Below are positions 25,255 through 33,813 of a stretch of DNA of 64,000 nt, piece by piece. Origin of the DNA: RZZS01 sp964491785 (GTDB lineage Bacteria > Pseudomonadota > Alphaproteobacteria > Micavibrionales > Micavibrionaceae); the NCBI GenBank assembly GCA_964491785.1, contig CAZBGS010000004.1, forward strand, positions 124,001-188,000, read 5' to 3'. The position numbers and the translations under genes are program-made. The notes below the pieces were generated by a model. That model did no database searches and had not been told where the DNA came from. It saw only the letters and a list, made by a program, of their open reading frames with translations. The stretch's first letter is position 1; every line of letters begins with the position of its first letter.

Positions 25255-25623
25255 TCATATATGACGTGATTCAACCTGATCGTTAGTGCTCTGATTGTTC
25301 GACAGTTCGTCGATCTGGGTTTTTTCCCAGATGGGGGTTCCTGTCCTGTAAGCGGCCCTGCCGATCATATGGGCGGCGACGGGGGCGGTGATGAGGAGGA
25401 AGATGATCGCGGCTGTTCCTCGCGCCGTAACGTCCGGTTCCGCAAGATACAGCATCAGGGCAATAAAGATCAGGCCGAGGCCGAGAGTCCCGGCCTTGGT
25501 GGAAGCGTGCATACGGATGAGGGTGTCCGGCATTCGCAGGATGCCGAGCCCGGCAACGAAAATGAAAAATCCGCCGCTCACAAGACAGAATGCGACAAGC
25601 CATTCAAGCCAGGATTCAATCAT
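25255..25623 (-). CDS. mnhG: Na+/H+ antiporter subunit G (Mrp/Mnh)
   Basis: Small membrane subunit of the Mrp-type multisubunit cation/proton antiporter. Three hydrophobic helices are visible, with the family segment FFIFVAGLGILRMPDTLIRMHASTKAGTLG. The start is taken at ATG 25623 (MIESWLEWL), which overlaps the mnhF stop by eight bases; an upstream start would give an atypical polar N-terminus. The polar C-terminal tail is ~25 residues. It is the last gene of the seven-gene operon. Confidence 0.95.
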   Translation of the reverse strand: MIESWLEWLVAFCLVSGGFFIFVAGLGILRMPDTLIRMHASTKAGTLGLGLIFIALMLYLAEPDVTARGTAAIIFLLITAPVAAHMIGRAAYRTGTPIWEKTQIDELSNNQSTNDQVESRHI

Positions 25624-25930
25624 CCAGTTCCTCCAGTCCTGTTCCCTGTTCCTTTCGTCTTTCGGTGTAGTGGGCAAAGGCTACGGTTGCCAGAAAGCCC
25701 AGCAACGCAAGAATTATGGCGACGTCGAGATATTTGTCCTGCCGGAAAAGGATGGCCATCAAACAAATGAAAGCCACCGCCACAAAGCTCAGGAAGTCGA
25801 GCGCGACAACCCGGTCTACCAGATACGGGCCGCGCAGAAGACGCAGGAGTCCGCAAGCTGCGCCGGTAAACAGAAAAAATCCGGCAATCATGAGGGCGCT
25901 TCCTATCGTCGCCGAGTCAATTTCCATCAT
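25616..25930 (-). CDS. mnhF: Na+/H+ antiporter subunit F (Mrp/Mnh)
   Basis: A 104-residue subunit with three hydrophobic helices and the family segment LLRGPYLVDRVVALDFLSFVAVAFI. Required for the activity of the Mrp complex in characterised systems. ATG 25930 overlaps the mnhE stop by four bases. The C-terminus is short, charged and overlaps mnhG. Confidence 0.95.
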   Translation of the reverse strand: MMEIDSATIGSALMIAGFFLFTGAACGLLRLLRGPYLVDRVVALDFLSFVAVAFICLMAILFRQDKYLDVAIILALLGFLATVAFAHYTERRKEQGTGLEELDD

Positions 25931-26427
25931 CCCGTTATCTCCAGAATCCGCTTTTCAATACCGTTTTTTATAGATGCCCTGACTTTGTCCGGATCGCCGG
26001 CAAACATGGAGTGAAGGTAGAGGGTTTTGCGATCCTCCGAAATGTCGAGCATCAGCGACCCGGGCGTAAGGGAAATGTAATTGCCGAGCAGCAGGATCTG
26101 CATATCGGTTTCAACGTCCAGCGGGACGGCAATAATCCCGGGTCTTGAATAAGATTTGATGGTAAGTATCTCCCATGCCACCCGCAAGCTGGAAACAAGC
26201 AGTTCAAAAACAAATCTGACAATCAGGGCGGCTGTCAGCCAGGGCTTGCGAAAATATTTGTTGTCGCGCCCGTAAAGCGGCTGAATGAACCACAAAACCA
26301 TCCAGCCGAGCGCGAAACCTCCCAAAAGGTTGAAAGCGGAAAACTCGGCTGTAAGCGCACTCCATGCAAGCATCAGCATGACGTTGAGCGAGAAAAGATA
26401 TGCGGTCGAGTAAGAGTTCTCGTTCAT
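25927..26427 (-). CDS. mnhE: Na+/H+ antiporter subunit E (Mrp/Mnh)
   Basis: A 166-residue MnhE/MrpE subunit. The membrane region (about 10–70) is followed by a cytoplasmic part with the segments TDMQILLLGNYISLTPGSLMLDISEDRKTLYLH and DPDKVRASIKNGIEKRI, which are recognisable family blocks. ATG 26427 overlaps the mnhD stop by one base. A GTG at 26430 would add one residue. Confidence 0.95.
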   Translation of the reverse strand: MNENSYSTAYLFSLNVMLMLAWSALTAEFSAFNLLGGFALGWMVLWFIQPLYGRDNKYFRKPWLTAALIVRFVFELLVSSLRVAWEILTIKSYSRPGIIAVPLDVETDMQILLLGNYISLTPGSLMLDISEDRKTLYLHSMFAGDPDKVRASIKNGIEKRILEITG

Positions 26428-27986
26428 CACGGCGTTTCCTCCAAAGCAGTTCCGGGAAGGTTCAAAACGGCCTGAATGTATTGTTCCTTGTTAACGAGCT
26501 GTTCCGCTATATCGTTCGCGACCGACAGGAATGGCTGCGGCCACAGGCCGATCCAGACAGTCAGCAAGGCCAAAGCGACACAGGGAGCAAGAAGGCACAA
26601 CTGGCCAACCCGACTCCGGGGCGGAGAGCAGCTGCCGGTCTGGCCGTTCTGAGCGAAAAGGGAAGTATTTATCCCTTCGGGGTTCTTCTTCCAGAAAGCC
26701 TCGTTCCAGATTTTTATCATCGAGAAAACCGTGAAGAGGCCTGTGAACAGGGCGGCGGCGACGATAAACCAGGAATGCAGTTCCAGACCGGCGCTGATCA
26801 GGACAAATTTGGCCCAGAAGCCGGATAAAGGCGGCATTCCGGCCAGGGAAAGAGCGGGAATGAGGAAGATGAGAGAGAACCACGGAGCCGCCATGTAAAG
26901 GCCGCCCATGTTCTGGACGAAAGGCTTGCCCGTGCGCCGTTCGATAATGCCGCCGATGAGGAACAGGTTAGCTTTGACGATGATGTGGTGGATGATATAG
27001 AAAACGCCGCCCATGATTGCAGCCTTGGTGAAAAGCGCCAGCCCCATAATCATATAGCCGATCTGGGAGATGATGTGGAATGAGAGGATACGGCGGATAT
27101 TCGACTGCACGGCAGCGCCCAGCACGCCGGTAACCATTGTCAGCCCTGCTACCCAGAGCAGAATCGTATGCGTCCACTGCACATCATGTGTAAACACAAG
27201 CGTAAAGACCCTGTAGAGCGCATAGACGCCCACCTTTGTCAGAAGTCCGGCGAAAAAAGCGGACACGGTGACCGGAGGCATGTGATAGCTGGCCGGAAGC
27301 CAGAAGAACAGAGGGAAGACTGCGGCCTTGATGCCAAAGGCGACCATGAAAAGAACCGCCGTGGCGGTGACTAAATTTTGATTTTCGACCTGCGGCACGG
27401 CCAGCGAAAGGCTTGCGAGGTTGAGATGTCCCGTCATGCCGTACAGGAGTCCGATTGCGCTAAGGAGAAGCAAAGTCGATATCAGATTGAGCGAGATGTA
27501 TTTTATGGTTCCGTAAAGCTGGCGCTTTCCTCCGCCCAGCGAGAGCATGGCGAAGGAGGAAATCAGCATAACCTCGAACCAGACATAGAGGTTAAACAGG
27601 TCTGCGGTCAGGAACGCACCGCAAATGCCGCAAAGCAGGAAATGCAGGAACGGATAAAAACCGTAGCGCATGCGGTGATCGTCGATGTCGGCGAACGCGT
27701 AAACCGAGGCCGCCAGAGCTATGACAGCGGTTACGCAGAGCATCGCGGCAGCCAGCAGATCGGCCACCATTACTATGCCAAAAGGAGCGGGCCAGCCCCC
27801 CAGACTGACGGTGATAATCGTTCCGTCCGAAACGATGCCGAAAATCGCGAGCGACAGCAGCAGCAGCAAGGATGTGGTCAGAAAAGACAGACCGGCTTGC
27901 ATCAGGCGTGTTTTCGGCAGGACTATGCCGGCGACAGCGGCGCAGAGGGGAAGCAGAATCGGTAAGATGAGCAGCCAGTTTTCCAT
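26427..27986 (-). CDS. mnhD: Na+/H+ antiporter subunit D (Mrp/Mnh)
   Basis: A 519-residue antiporter-like subunit homologous to complex I ND2/ND4/ND5 (NuoM/NuoN type). About 14 helices carry the conserved loop glutamate and lysines, with WFEVMLISSFAML, GIKAAVFPLFFWLP, SFHIISQIGYMI and the FLIGGIIERRTG segment. It probably forms a proton or sodium channel together with MnhA. The start at 27986 (MENWLLILPILL) gives a helix-first topology, and an upstream start would precede mnhC's stop. A C-terminal cytoplasmic tail of ~50 residues is present. Confidence 0.97.
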   Translation of the reverse strand: MENWLLILPILLPLCAAVAGIVLPKTRLMQAGLSFLTTSLLLLLSLAIFGIVSDGTIITVSLGGWPAPFGIVMVADLLAAAMLCVTAVIALAASVYAFADIDDHRMRYGFYPFLHFLLCGICGAFLTADLFNLYVWFEVMLISSFAMLSLGGGKRQLYGTIKYISLNLISTLLLLSAIGLLYGMTGHLNLASLSLAVPQVENQNLVTATAVLFMVAFGIKAAVFPLFFWLPASYHMPPVTVSAFFAGLLTKVGVYALYRVFTLVFTHDVQWTHTILLWVAGLTMVTGVLGAAVQSNIRRILSFHIISQIGYMIMGLALFTKAAIMGGVFYIIHHIIVKANLFLIGGIIERRTGKPFVQNMGGLYMAAPWFSLIFLIPALSLAGMPPLSGFWAKFVLISAGLELHSWFIVAAALFTGLFTVFSMIKIWNEAFWKKNPEGINTSLFAQNGQTGSCSPPRSRVGQLCLLAPCVALALLTVWIGLWPQPFLSVANDIAEQLVNKEQYIQAVLNLPGTALEETP

Positions 27987-27993
27987 TTTTCTT

Positions 27994-28389
27994 TCAAAGC
28001 TGTTTGGCAGTGTCCGGGTCTTTTCGGGCGATTTCGGCATTCAGAACCATGTTCCCGCCCAGTTCGTCCATATCGACGCTGCCGATTTCTTGATAGGCGC
28101 GGTAGGCAAGGACAAGGGAAAAAGCCAGAAGTCCGAAGCTGATTACAATCGCGGTCAGGATCATCGCCTGGGGAAGAGCGTTTGCGACCTGATCCGGAGG
28201 AAGGGTTTCTCCCAGTCTGATAAAGGCGGGTCTGTTCAGGGTCAGACGCCCTGCGCTGAAAAGAATCAGATTGGCTGCGTTCGAAAGAAGAACCAGCCCG
28301 AAAAGGTATTTTATCAGGTTGCGATCCAGCATCAGGTAAATGGCGCAGGCGACGATCAGTCCGGTCAGTATGCACAAGAGAACTTCCAT
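27994..28389 (-). CDS. mnhC: Na+/H+ antiporter subunit C (Mrp/Mnh)
   Basis: A 131-residue NuoK-like subunit with three helices. The family blocks AIYLMLDRNLIKYLFGLVLLSNAANLILFSAG and DPLPQALVLTAIVI-type text (here NALPQAMILTAIVISF) are clear. The open frame continues upstream inside mnhB, but the NuoK-like sequence begins at ATG 28389, which overlaps the mnhB stop by one base (TGATG). A polar C-terminal extension of ~25 residues follows the last helix. Confidence 0.95.
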   Translation of the reverse strand: MEVLLCILTGLIVACAIYLMLDRNLIKYLFGLVLLSNAANLILFSAGRLTLNRPAFIRLGETLPPDQVANALPQAMILTAIVISFGLLAFSLVLAYRAYQEIGSVDMDELGGNMVLNAEIARKDPDTAKQL

Positions 28390-28805
28390 CAGCGATCCTC
28401 CTCCAGCGCCAGAACAATCGTCAGGACAGCGCCGGTAACGGAAAGATAAACACCGATATCGAACAGCAGCACCGTGCTGACCGGCAAGGGGAAACGTCCA
28501 TCGGCATAGGCGGGCAGCCACAGCCCGGTGAGAAAGGTTTCGCCCGCCAGTAACCCGGCAAGCCCCGCGGCGATGGAACAACCGACTCCCAGCATGCATA
28601 CGAATCTGGTATCGAGATTTATGATTCTGCGGGTTTCCCACGAGCCGTAAGCGAACTTGTACAGCACGAAGGCCGCGGCGGTAATCAGGGCGCCGACAAA
28701 GCCTCCGCCTGGGTAGTCATGGCCGCGAAGCAGCATGTAGATCGCGAAAATCAGGATGAGGGCCATCAGGATGCGGGTGGCGGCTTTCAGTATGACCGAG
28801 TTCAT
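28389..28805 (-). CDS. mnhB: Na+/H+ antiporter subunit B (Mrp/Mnh)
   Basis: A 138-residue MnhB subunit with four hydrophobic helices. The PGGGFVGALITAAAFVLYKFAYG segment is characteristic of the family and lies between helices 1 and 2. Starts at ATG 28805, which overlaps the mnhA stop by four bases, so it is translationally coupled to mnhA. Confidence 0.96.
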   Translation of the reverse strand: MNSVILKAATRILMALILIFAIYMLLRGHDYPGGGFVGALITAAAFVLYKFAYGSWETRRIINLDTRFVCMLGVGCSIAAGLAGLLAGETFLTGLWLPAYADGRFPLPVSTVLLFDIGVYLSVTGAVLTIVLALEEDR

Positions 28806-31111
28806 GGCAGGCTCTCCGTATCGAACCGCTTGCGGCCGTGCCTGCGCAGTTTGATCAGCGCATAGCAGGCGAGGCTGGCAACCGCTACGACGGTGATTTC
28901 ACCAAGCGTATCCATGGCTCGGAAGTCGACAAGGATTACATTGACGACATTGCGTCCTCTGGCTTCGGTGTAGCTGTTCGCGCCGTAATATTCGCTGACG
29001 CTCAGGTCGAACGGCTCCTGTATCATGCTTAACATCAGCGCGGTAACGCAAAGGCCGCTAAGGATGGCGATTGCGGCATCACGGCGTCTGCCGGTGCCGT
29101 AGCCGCGAGCGAAGTTGTGAAATACCGGCAGGCGTAGCGTGACCAGGGTCAGAAGGATAACTACTAGGATTTCCGTCATGAACTGGGTCATGGCGATATC
29201 CGGTGCGCTGAAGATGATGAATAACAGGGCTATTCCCGTGCCCGTTGTTCCCAGAGCGCATATCGCCAGCATGCGGGAGTGGCTGAAGACGATCACGCAG
29301 ACGGAAAGAGCGATGAATCCGCACAGCGTCCACTGATAGAGGGGGATCTCTCCGATATTGCCCCAGAGTGAATCCGGGAGAAATGGCCGGTAAATCAAGG
29401 TGGATCCGGTCAGGGCAAGAAGGGTCAGGAAGACCGTCATGACGTAGAAGCGCTGTCTTCCATTTTGCAGCGCAGACGTCATGGTTTCGGAGAAGGACAA
29501 AGTGCCTTTGAGGATCTTGTCGTAAACAAGGTCGCCCGAGAGGGAAATTCCGCCGGGGGATCGTTGCAGGAAGTGATGCGCTGGGGCGAAATAACGAGCA
29601 AGCACGGCTCCGGCAAGGATAATGCCGAGCGATATGAACAAAACCGGCCCGAACCCGTGCCAGAGAGCCAGCTTGATCGCTTGCGACTCAGGCGAGAGAC
29701 TGGTTAGCGCGCTCTGCATGAGAGGCATTACCCAGAAAGACGCGTAGGCAGCGCCGAAACCTGCCAGCAGTCCTGTGGCCGCCAGAAAAACCGGGGGGAA
29801 AACCATCGCGGCGGAAAGCCGTTTTGTTGTTTCAGCGGCAAGACGTCCCCTGAAAGGGGAGGACATAATAAAAAAACCAATTCCCGCCATCAGCGTGCCC
29901 GCAATGATGACGGTACCGGAAAACCATAGCGGGGCAACGGGGACGGAAAGGGCCGCCTCAAGCAGCATTTCCTTGCCGATAAACCCGAAGAATGGCGGCA
30001 GGCCGGCCATCGAGAGCGCGGCCAGAACAGCCGCCGTGTATGTCCAGGGCAGATACCGGCGCAGGCCGACAAGTTCTCTCCAGTCCCGGCTGCCGCTGGC
30101 TTTTTCGATATTGCCGACAACCATGAAAAGGGATGCCTTGTAGAGGGCATGAACGAGCAGGAAGACCAAAGCAGCCATCAGAGCCTTGGCGGTACCGGCG
30201 GCGAGGAACATGGCAATCGTGCCCAGCGCCATGACAGTCGTGTAGGCCAGCATCAATTTGAGATCCCTTTGCCGCATGGCCTGAAGGGAAGACCAGACCG
30301 CCGTTACGCCGCCCAGAAGGGCAAGAGACCAGAACCACAGTTCGGTGCCGCTCAGCGAGGGATGCAGGCGCGCCAGCAGATAAAGGCCCGCCTTGACCAT
30401 GGTGGCGGAATGCAGATAGGCGCTGATCGGGGTTGGCGCGGCCATGGCGTTGGGCAGCCAGAAATGGAAGGGAAAGAGTGCGGATTTGGTCAGGCAGCTA
30501 AGGAGTACGAGGATGAACACGGCTGTATAGTAAGGGTGGCTCGTCAAATTCTGTCCGATTATGTCAGAGAGGTGATAGCTGCCTGCCGCCGAGCCGAGGA
30601 GAATAATCGCGCAGATGAGGCAAAGGCCTCCGCCCGCGGTTATCAGGATCGCCTGCAACGCATTGCGCCGCGCCAGCATATCCTCGTGCCGGGTGCCAAT
30701 CAGAATAAAACTGGTTATCGTGGTCAGCTCCCAGAATACGAACATCGTTATCAGGTGATCGGCCAGAACCAGACCTAGCATGGAGAGCATGAAGCCAATC
30801 AGAATTGCCAATATGCGAGGAGCCTGCGGATGGCTTTTGAAGTATGCAGAAGAATAAATAAAAATCAGAAACCCTATAAAACTGATAATCAGGGCGAACA
30901 GCAGGGAGAGGCCGTCTATCCTGAAAGAGAGATCGATGCCCAGCATCGGCACCCATTCAAGGGCAAAGCGGATAACCTGTCCGTCTCTGGCGACTACGGG
31001 CAGGGAATGGCCGAGCAGCAACGCAAGTACAAGCATTGAGACACCAGCCCCGACCCAGGCGGAAAGGGGCTTAAGCGACAAGAGTTTTTCAGCGGGCCAG
31101 TCGATCATCAT
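28802..31111 (-). CDS. mnhA: Na+/H+ antiporter subunit A (Mrp/Mnh)
   Basis: The largest Mrp subunit, 769 residues, homologous to NuoL. The N-terminal antiporter domain (helices to about residue 480) has WELTTITSFILIGT, KSALFPFHFWLPNAMAAPTPISAYLHSATMVKAGLYLLARL and HALYKASLFMVVG. The C-terminal ~180 residues carry the MrpA-specific domain with MTQFMTEILVVILL and the final VNVILVDFRAMDTLGEITVVAVA block. This is the first gene of the seven-gene operon mnhABCDEFG, all joined by short gaps or overlaps. The complex exchanges cytoplasmic Na+ (or K+) for external protons and so supports growth at high pH or salt. Confidence 0.97.
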   Translation of the reverse strand: MMIDWPAEKLLSLKPLSAWVGAGVSMLVLALLLGHSLPVVARDGQVIRFALEWVPMLGIDLSFRIDGLSLLFALIISFIGFLIFIYSSAYFKSHPQAPRILAILIGFMLSMLGLVLADHLITMFVFWELTTITSFILIGTRHEDMLARRNALQAILITAGGGLCLICAIILLGSAAGSYHLSDIIGQNLTSHPYYTAVFILVLLSCLTKSALFPFHFWLPNAMAAPTPISAYLHSATMVKAGLYLLARLHPSLSGTELWFWSLALLGGVTAVWSSLQAMRQRDLKLMLAYTTVMALGTIAMFLAAGTAKALMAALVFLLVHALYKASLFMVVGNIEKASGSRDWRELVGLRRYLPWTYTAAVLAALSMAGLPPFFGFIGKEMLLEAALSVPVAPLWFSGTVIIAGTLMAGIGFFIMSSPFRGRLAAETTKRLSAAMVFPPVFLAATGLLAGFGAAYASFWVMPLMQSALTSLSPESQAIKLALWHGFGPVLFISLGIILAGAVLARYFAPAHHFLQRSPGGISLSGDLVYDKILKGTLSFSETMTSALQNGRQRFYVMTVFLTLLALTGSTLIYRPFLPDSLWGNIGEIPLYQWTLCGFIALSVCVIVFSHSRMLAICALGTTGTGIALLFIIFSAPDIAMTQFMTEILVVILLTLVTLRLPVFHNFARGYGTGRRRDAAIAILSGLCVTALMLSMIQEPFDLSVSEYYGANSYTEARGRNVVNVILVDFRAMDTLGEITVVAVASLACYALIKLRRHGRKRFDTESLP

Positions 31112-31196
31112 AAACCAGTCGTTGCTCCCCGATATGAATATAACATGCCGGAGGCTGCGGCCAAGCAGTTACGGAGCGGGTTTTAATTAAAGACGA

Positions 31197-32099
31197 TCAG
31201 TTGAAAAAGGTTTGACTGGAGTCCGAAGAGCTTTTTAGGCGTCTGATGAATGGGGACTTCTGGACGGTGGCCAAAAGACGCTCCTTTGAAAACGGTTTTT
31301 TCAAGAACCCTTGCGCACCGTTGGAGGAGGCGCTGATAACGTTGCTTCTCTCGGTGTCGACGCTAAGCATGATTGCGAAGGCGTCCGGGTCGATTTTCTT
31401 CAGCGCGTTCAGGGTCTGATGGCCGTTCAGGCCGGGAAGGTGGATATCGATGAAAACTATGTCAGGGGCGTTTTCAAGGTAAAGAAGAATGGCTTCCTCT
31501 CCGGTCTTGGCATGAACCATGTCGTATTGCTTGTTCAGTATGCTGGCGGCGTAGGACGCTGTGAAGCGGTCGTCCTCGATAATCATTACCAGAGGATCCT
31601 CCCTGCGGCGACGGCGGATTGAGATGCTGCCGGTGATATGAGGGTCGGCCATCTTCTGGTAGGCTTCAATTCTTTTTGCGGAAATAACTTTGCTGTCGGC
31701 AAGTTTTTGCAAGATGTAAAGATTTTTGGAGACAGGATTGAAGTCGCTGAAATCGGCGCGCAGCTGGTCTGCCATTTTCTTATATATCATTCTAAGGCCT
31801 TTTTCCGCCGTCTCGTTATCCGCTCTGGCAAGGAAAAGAATGTCGTTATCGGCGAATTGATAAAGAAAGCCGTCCTGGTGTCCTGACCCCAAAGCCTGAA
31901 GCTCGTTAATGAAGGTTTTTCCTGCGGCCTTTGCATCGTTCAATTTGCGTGGTATGTCGGGCAGGCTGGTAATGACCATGTCGTGATCGAGTTTGCGCGA
32001 AAGTTCGAAGTGCATGCTTATCCAGCCCTGAGGATTTTGTTTCAGCCTCTCAAGGGTTGTAAGGAAATGATGTTCCGGGCTTTCCAGTACCTGTTTCAT
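31197..32099 (-). CDS. Response regulator with unknown N-terminal domain
   Basis: A 300-residue protein with a C-terminal receiver domain (about residues 167–285). Receiver hallmarks are the acidic pair in MIIEDD, the phosphoacceptor Asp218 in FIDIHLPG, a serine in place of the usual Thr/Ser switch (MLSVD), and the lysine in FLKKPFS. The N-terminal ~155 residues are soluble, mostly helical, and I do not recognise them. There is no DNA-binding or enzymatic output domain after the receiver. A single-domain output by protein contact is likely. No kinase gene adjoins it; the nearest kinase in this window is 25 kb away. It diverges from the pyrC-type gene. Confidence 0.88.
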   Translation of the reverse strand: MKQVLESPEHHFLTTLERLKQNPQGWISMHFELSRKLDHDMVITSLPDIPRKLNDAKAAGKTFINELQALGSGHQDGFLYQFADNDILFLARADNETAEKGLRMIYKKMADQLRADFSDFNPVSKNLYILQKLADSKVISAKRIEAYQKMADPHITGSISIRRRRREDPLVMIIEDDRFTASYAASILNKQYDMVHAKTGEEAILLYLENAPDIVFIDIHLPGLNGHQTLNALKKIDPDAFAIMLSVDTERSNVISASSNGAQGFLKKPFSKERLLATVQKSPFIRRLKSSSDSSQTFFN

Positions 32100-32145
32100 A
32101 TTTCGATATTTCTGCAGATAGTATTATTTACATTATTGGTTAAAA

Positions 32146-32171
32146 TATAATGTAAACAGGTTAGATCTAAC
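32146..32171 (+). promoter_or_regulatory. Candidate promoter and palindrome upstream of dihydroorotase gene
   Basis: TATAAT at 32146–32151 is a perfect −10 hexamer, though I see no good −35. A 12-base perfect palindrome GTTAGATCTAAC at 32160–32171 follows at the expected start of transcription. It could be an operator in the divergent region between the response regulator and dihydroorotase genes. Confidence 0.4.
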
Positions 32172-32228
32172 AGAGATTTGCAGTAATTCCCTCATTTTTT
32201 GAACATACAGGATTTGGAATTTGCGGTC

Positions 32229-33560
32229 ATGCGTTTTGATATGATTCTAAAGGGCGGTACAGTAGTTGCCGCGTCGGGCACTTGCGTCGCCGATGTCGCA
32301 GTGAAAAGCGGGAAGATAGCTGGAATTGGCGATTTTGCGTCCGGGGATGCGGCGGAAACTATCGATTGCCGGGGGCTGCATATTCTGCCGGGGGTCATCG
32401 ATACGCAAGTCCACTTTCGCGAGCCGGGAATGGAGCACAAGGAAAGTCTGCGCACCGGTATGCTGGCGGCTGCGGCAGGAGGGGTATGCACGGTTTTTGA
32501 AATGCCTAATACCAATCCTCTTACTGTGACCCCGGAGGCGGTAGAAGACAAAATCAGACGCGCCGAGAAAGAGGCATGGACTGATTACGCCTTTTATCTG
32601 GGGGGCACGGCAGGAAACGCGGACAGGTTGGCTCTATGGGAGATGTTGCCAGGAGTGTGCGGGATCAAGATTTTCATGGGATCTTCGACCGGCGACCTGC
32701 TGACTGCGGAGGACGAAGATATAGAATCGATACTCTCAAGCGGCAACAGGATTGTTGCAGTGCATGCCGAGGACGAAAAAATCATGGAGGAAAATAAGAA
32801 GAGAATACTTGGGGGAAGCCGGGACGTACGGCTTCATCCATTCTGGAGATCGCCGGAATCCTGCCTGTCGGCAACCACCAGGCTTTTGCGGCTGGCTAGA
32901 AAGAGGGGTCGAAGAGTACACGTACTTCATGTAAGTACGGCAGAGGAGATCGAGGAGCTTGCCAAAAATCGTGATATCGCGAGCGTGGAGGTTCTGGTCA
33001 ATCATCTAACTCTCTTCGCCCCCGACTGCTACGAGGAGCTTGGGACGCTGGCGCAGCAGAATCCGCCGATCCGCGAAAAGAGGCATCAGGAGGCGTTGTG
33101 GCGCGCTGTCGCTGAAGGAAAAGCGGATATTCTGGCTTCCGATCACGCGCCGCATACCCTGGAAGAAAAGGCCAGGCCGTATCCTGGAAGTCCGAGCGGG
33201 ACTCCCGGCGTGCAAACTCTCGTGCCGGTAATGCTCGATCATGTGAACAATGGAAGATTGACGCTTGAAAGATTTGTATCGCTTACGGCCCATGGCCCCG
33301 CGAGAGTCCATAAAATTAGCGGCAAGGGCGATATCGCAGATGGGTTTGATGCCGATTTTACTATCGTCGATATGAATGCCGGTCGGGAGATTACCAACGC
33401 CCAGCAGAAATCGGCAAGCGGCTGGACGCCATATCATGGCAGGAAGGTGAAAGGCTGGCCGGTGATGACAATCCTGCGGGGAAATATCGTAATGAGGGAA
33501 GACGAGATTTCAGGCGCTGCCTGCGGGAAGACAGTCGAATTTCTTGAAACTCGTAGTTAG
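32229..33560 (+). CDS. pyrC: Dihydroorotase (class I type)
   Basis: A 443-residue amidohydrolase that cyclises carbamoyl-aspartate to dihydroorotate in pyrimidine synthesis. The metal site motifs are D-x-H in IDTQVHFREPG, the carboxylated-lysine region (here GIKIFMGSS), and DHAPHTLEEKA. VHAEDE and HVLHVST segments are also present, placing it in the class I/PyrC–AllB-like branch, so allantoinase is the alternative. The start at 32229 (MRFDMILKGG) is preferred over TTG 32199 because the family begins with that strand. No pyrB or other pyrimidine genes adjoin it, so either assignment rests on motifs. Confidence 0.88.
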   Translation: MRFDMILKGGTVVAASGTCVADVAVKSGKIAGIGDFASGDAAETIDCRGLHILPGVIDTQVHFREPGMEHKESLRTGMLAAAAGGVCTVFEMPNTNPLTVTPEAVEDKIRRAEKEAWTDYAFYLGGTAGNADRLALWEMLPGVCGIKIFMGSSTGDLLTAEDEDIESILSSGNRIVAVHAEDEKIMEENKKRILGGSRDVRLHPFWRSPESCLSATTRLLRLARKRGRRVHVLHVSTAEEIEELAKNRDIASVEVLVNHLTLFAPDCYEELGTLAQQNPPIREKRHQEALWRAVAEGKADILASDHAPHTLEEKARPYPGSPSGTPGVQTLVPVMLDHVNNGRLTLERFVSLTAHGPARVHKISGKGDIADGFDADFTIVDMNAGREITNAQQKSASGWTPYHGRKVKGWPVMTILRGNIVMREDEISGAACGKTVEFLETRS

Positions 33561-33649
33561 CTGGAGAGTTGGTCATAAAGAAAACGGTTTTTGTAGTTAT
33601 GGAAGGAATAGCTTATTTATGTTATTTTGTATTAGTAAGGAGGTGTGGC

Positions 33650-33799
33650 ATGGTCAAGAAAAGAGATGTCGGTGGAAACAATAAAAGTTTAACCAGTCTT
33701 AATGAAGAAGATTATTTCGCAAAGCTGAACGAGCAGGCGATAAAGAAGATCAAAAGCAGTCCGGAAAGCGAAAAAAAAGATACAGAAATAAAGAACTGA
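33650..33799 (+). CDS. Short lysine-rich unknown protein
   Basis: A 49-residue open frame beginning MVKKRDVGGNNKSL. It is preceded by AAGGAGGTG eight bases upstream, an almost perfect Shine–Dalgarno, which is the main argument for expression. The product is hydrophilic, with helical charged sequence (KLNEQAIKKIKSS) and no signal peptide or membrane segment. It lies between the dihydroorotase gene and hisI on the same strand, with 14 bases before hisI. An in-frame TTG at 33569 would extend it with a hydrophobic segment, but the ribosome-binding site fits the shorter form. Confidence 0.6.
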   Translation: MVKKRDVGGNNKSLTSLNEEDYFAKLNEQAIKKIKSSPESEKKDTEIKN

Positions 33800-33813
33800 G
33801 CTAGACTTCTTCT

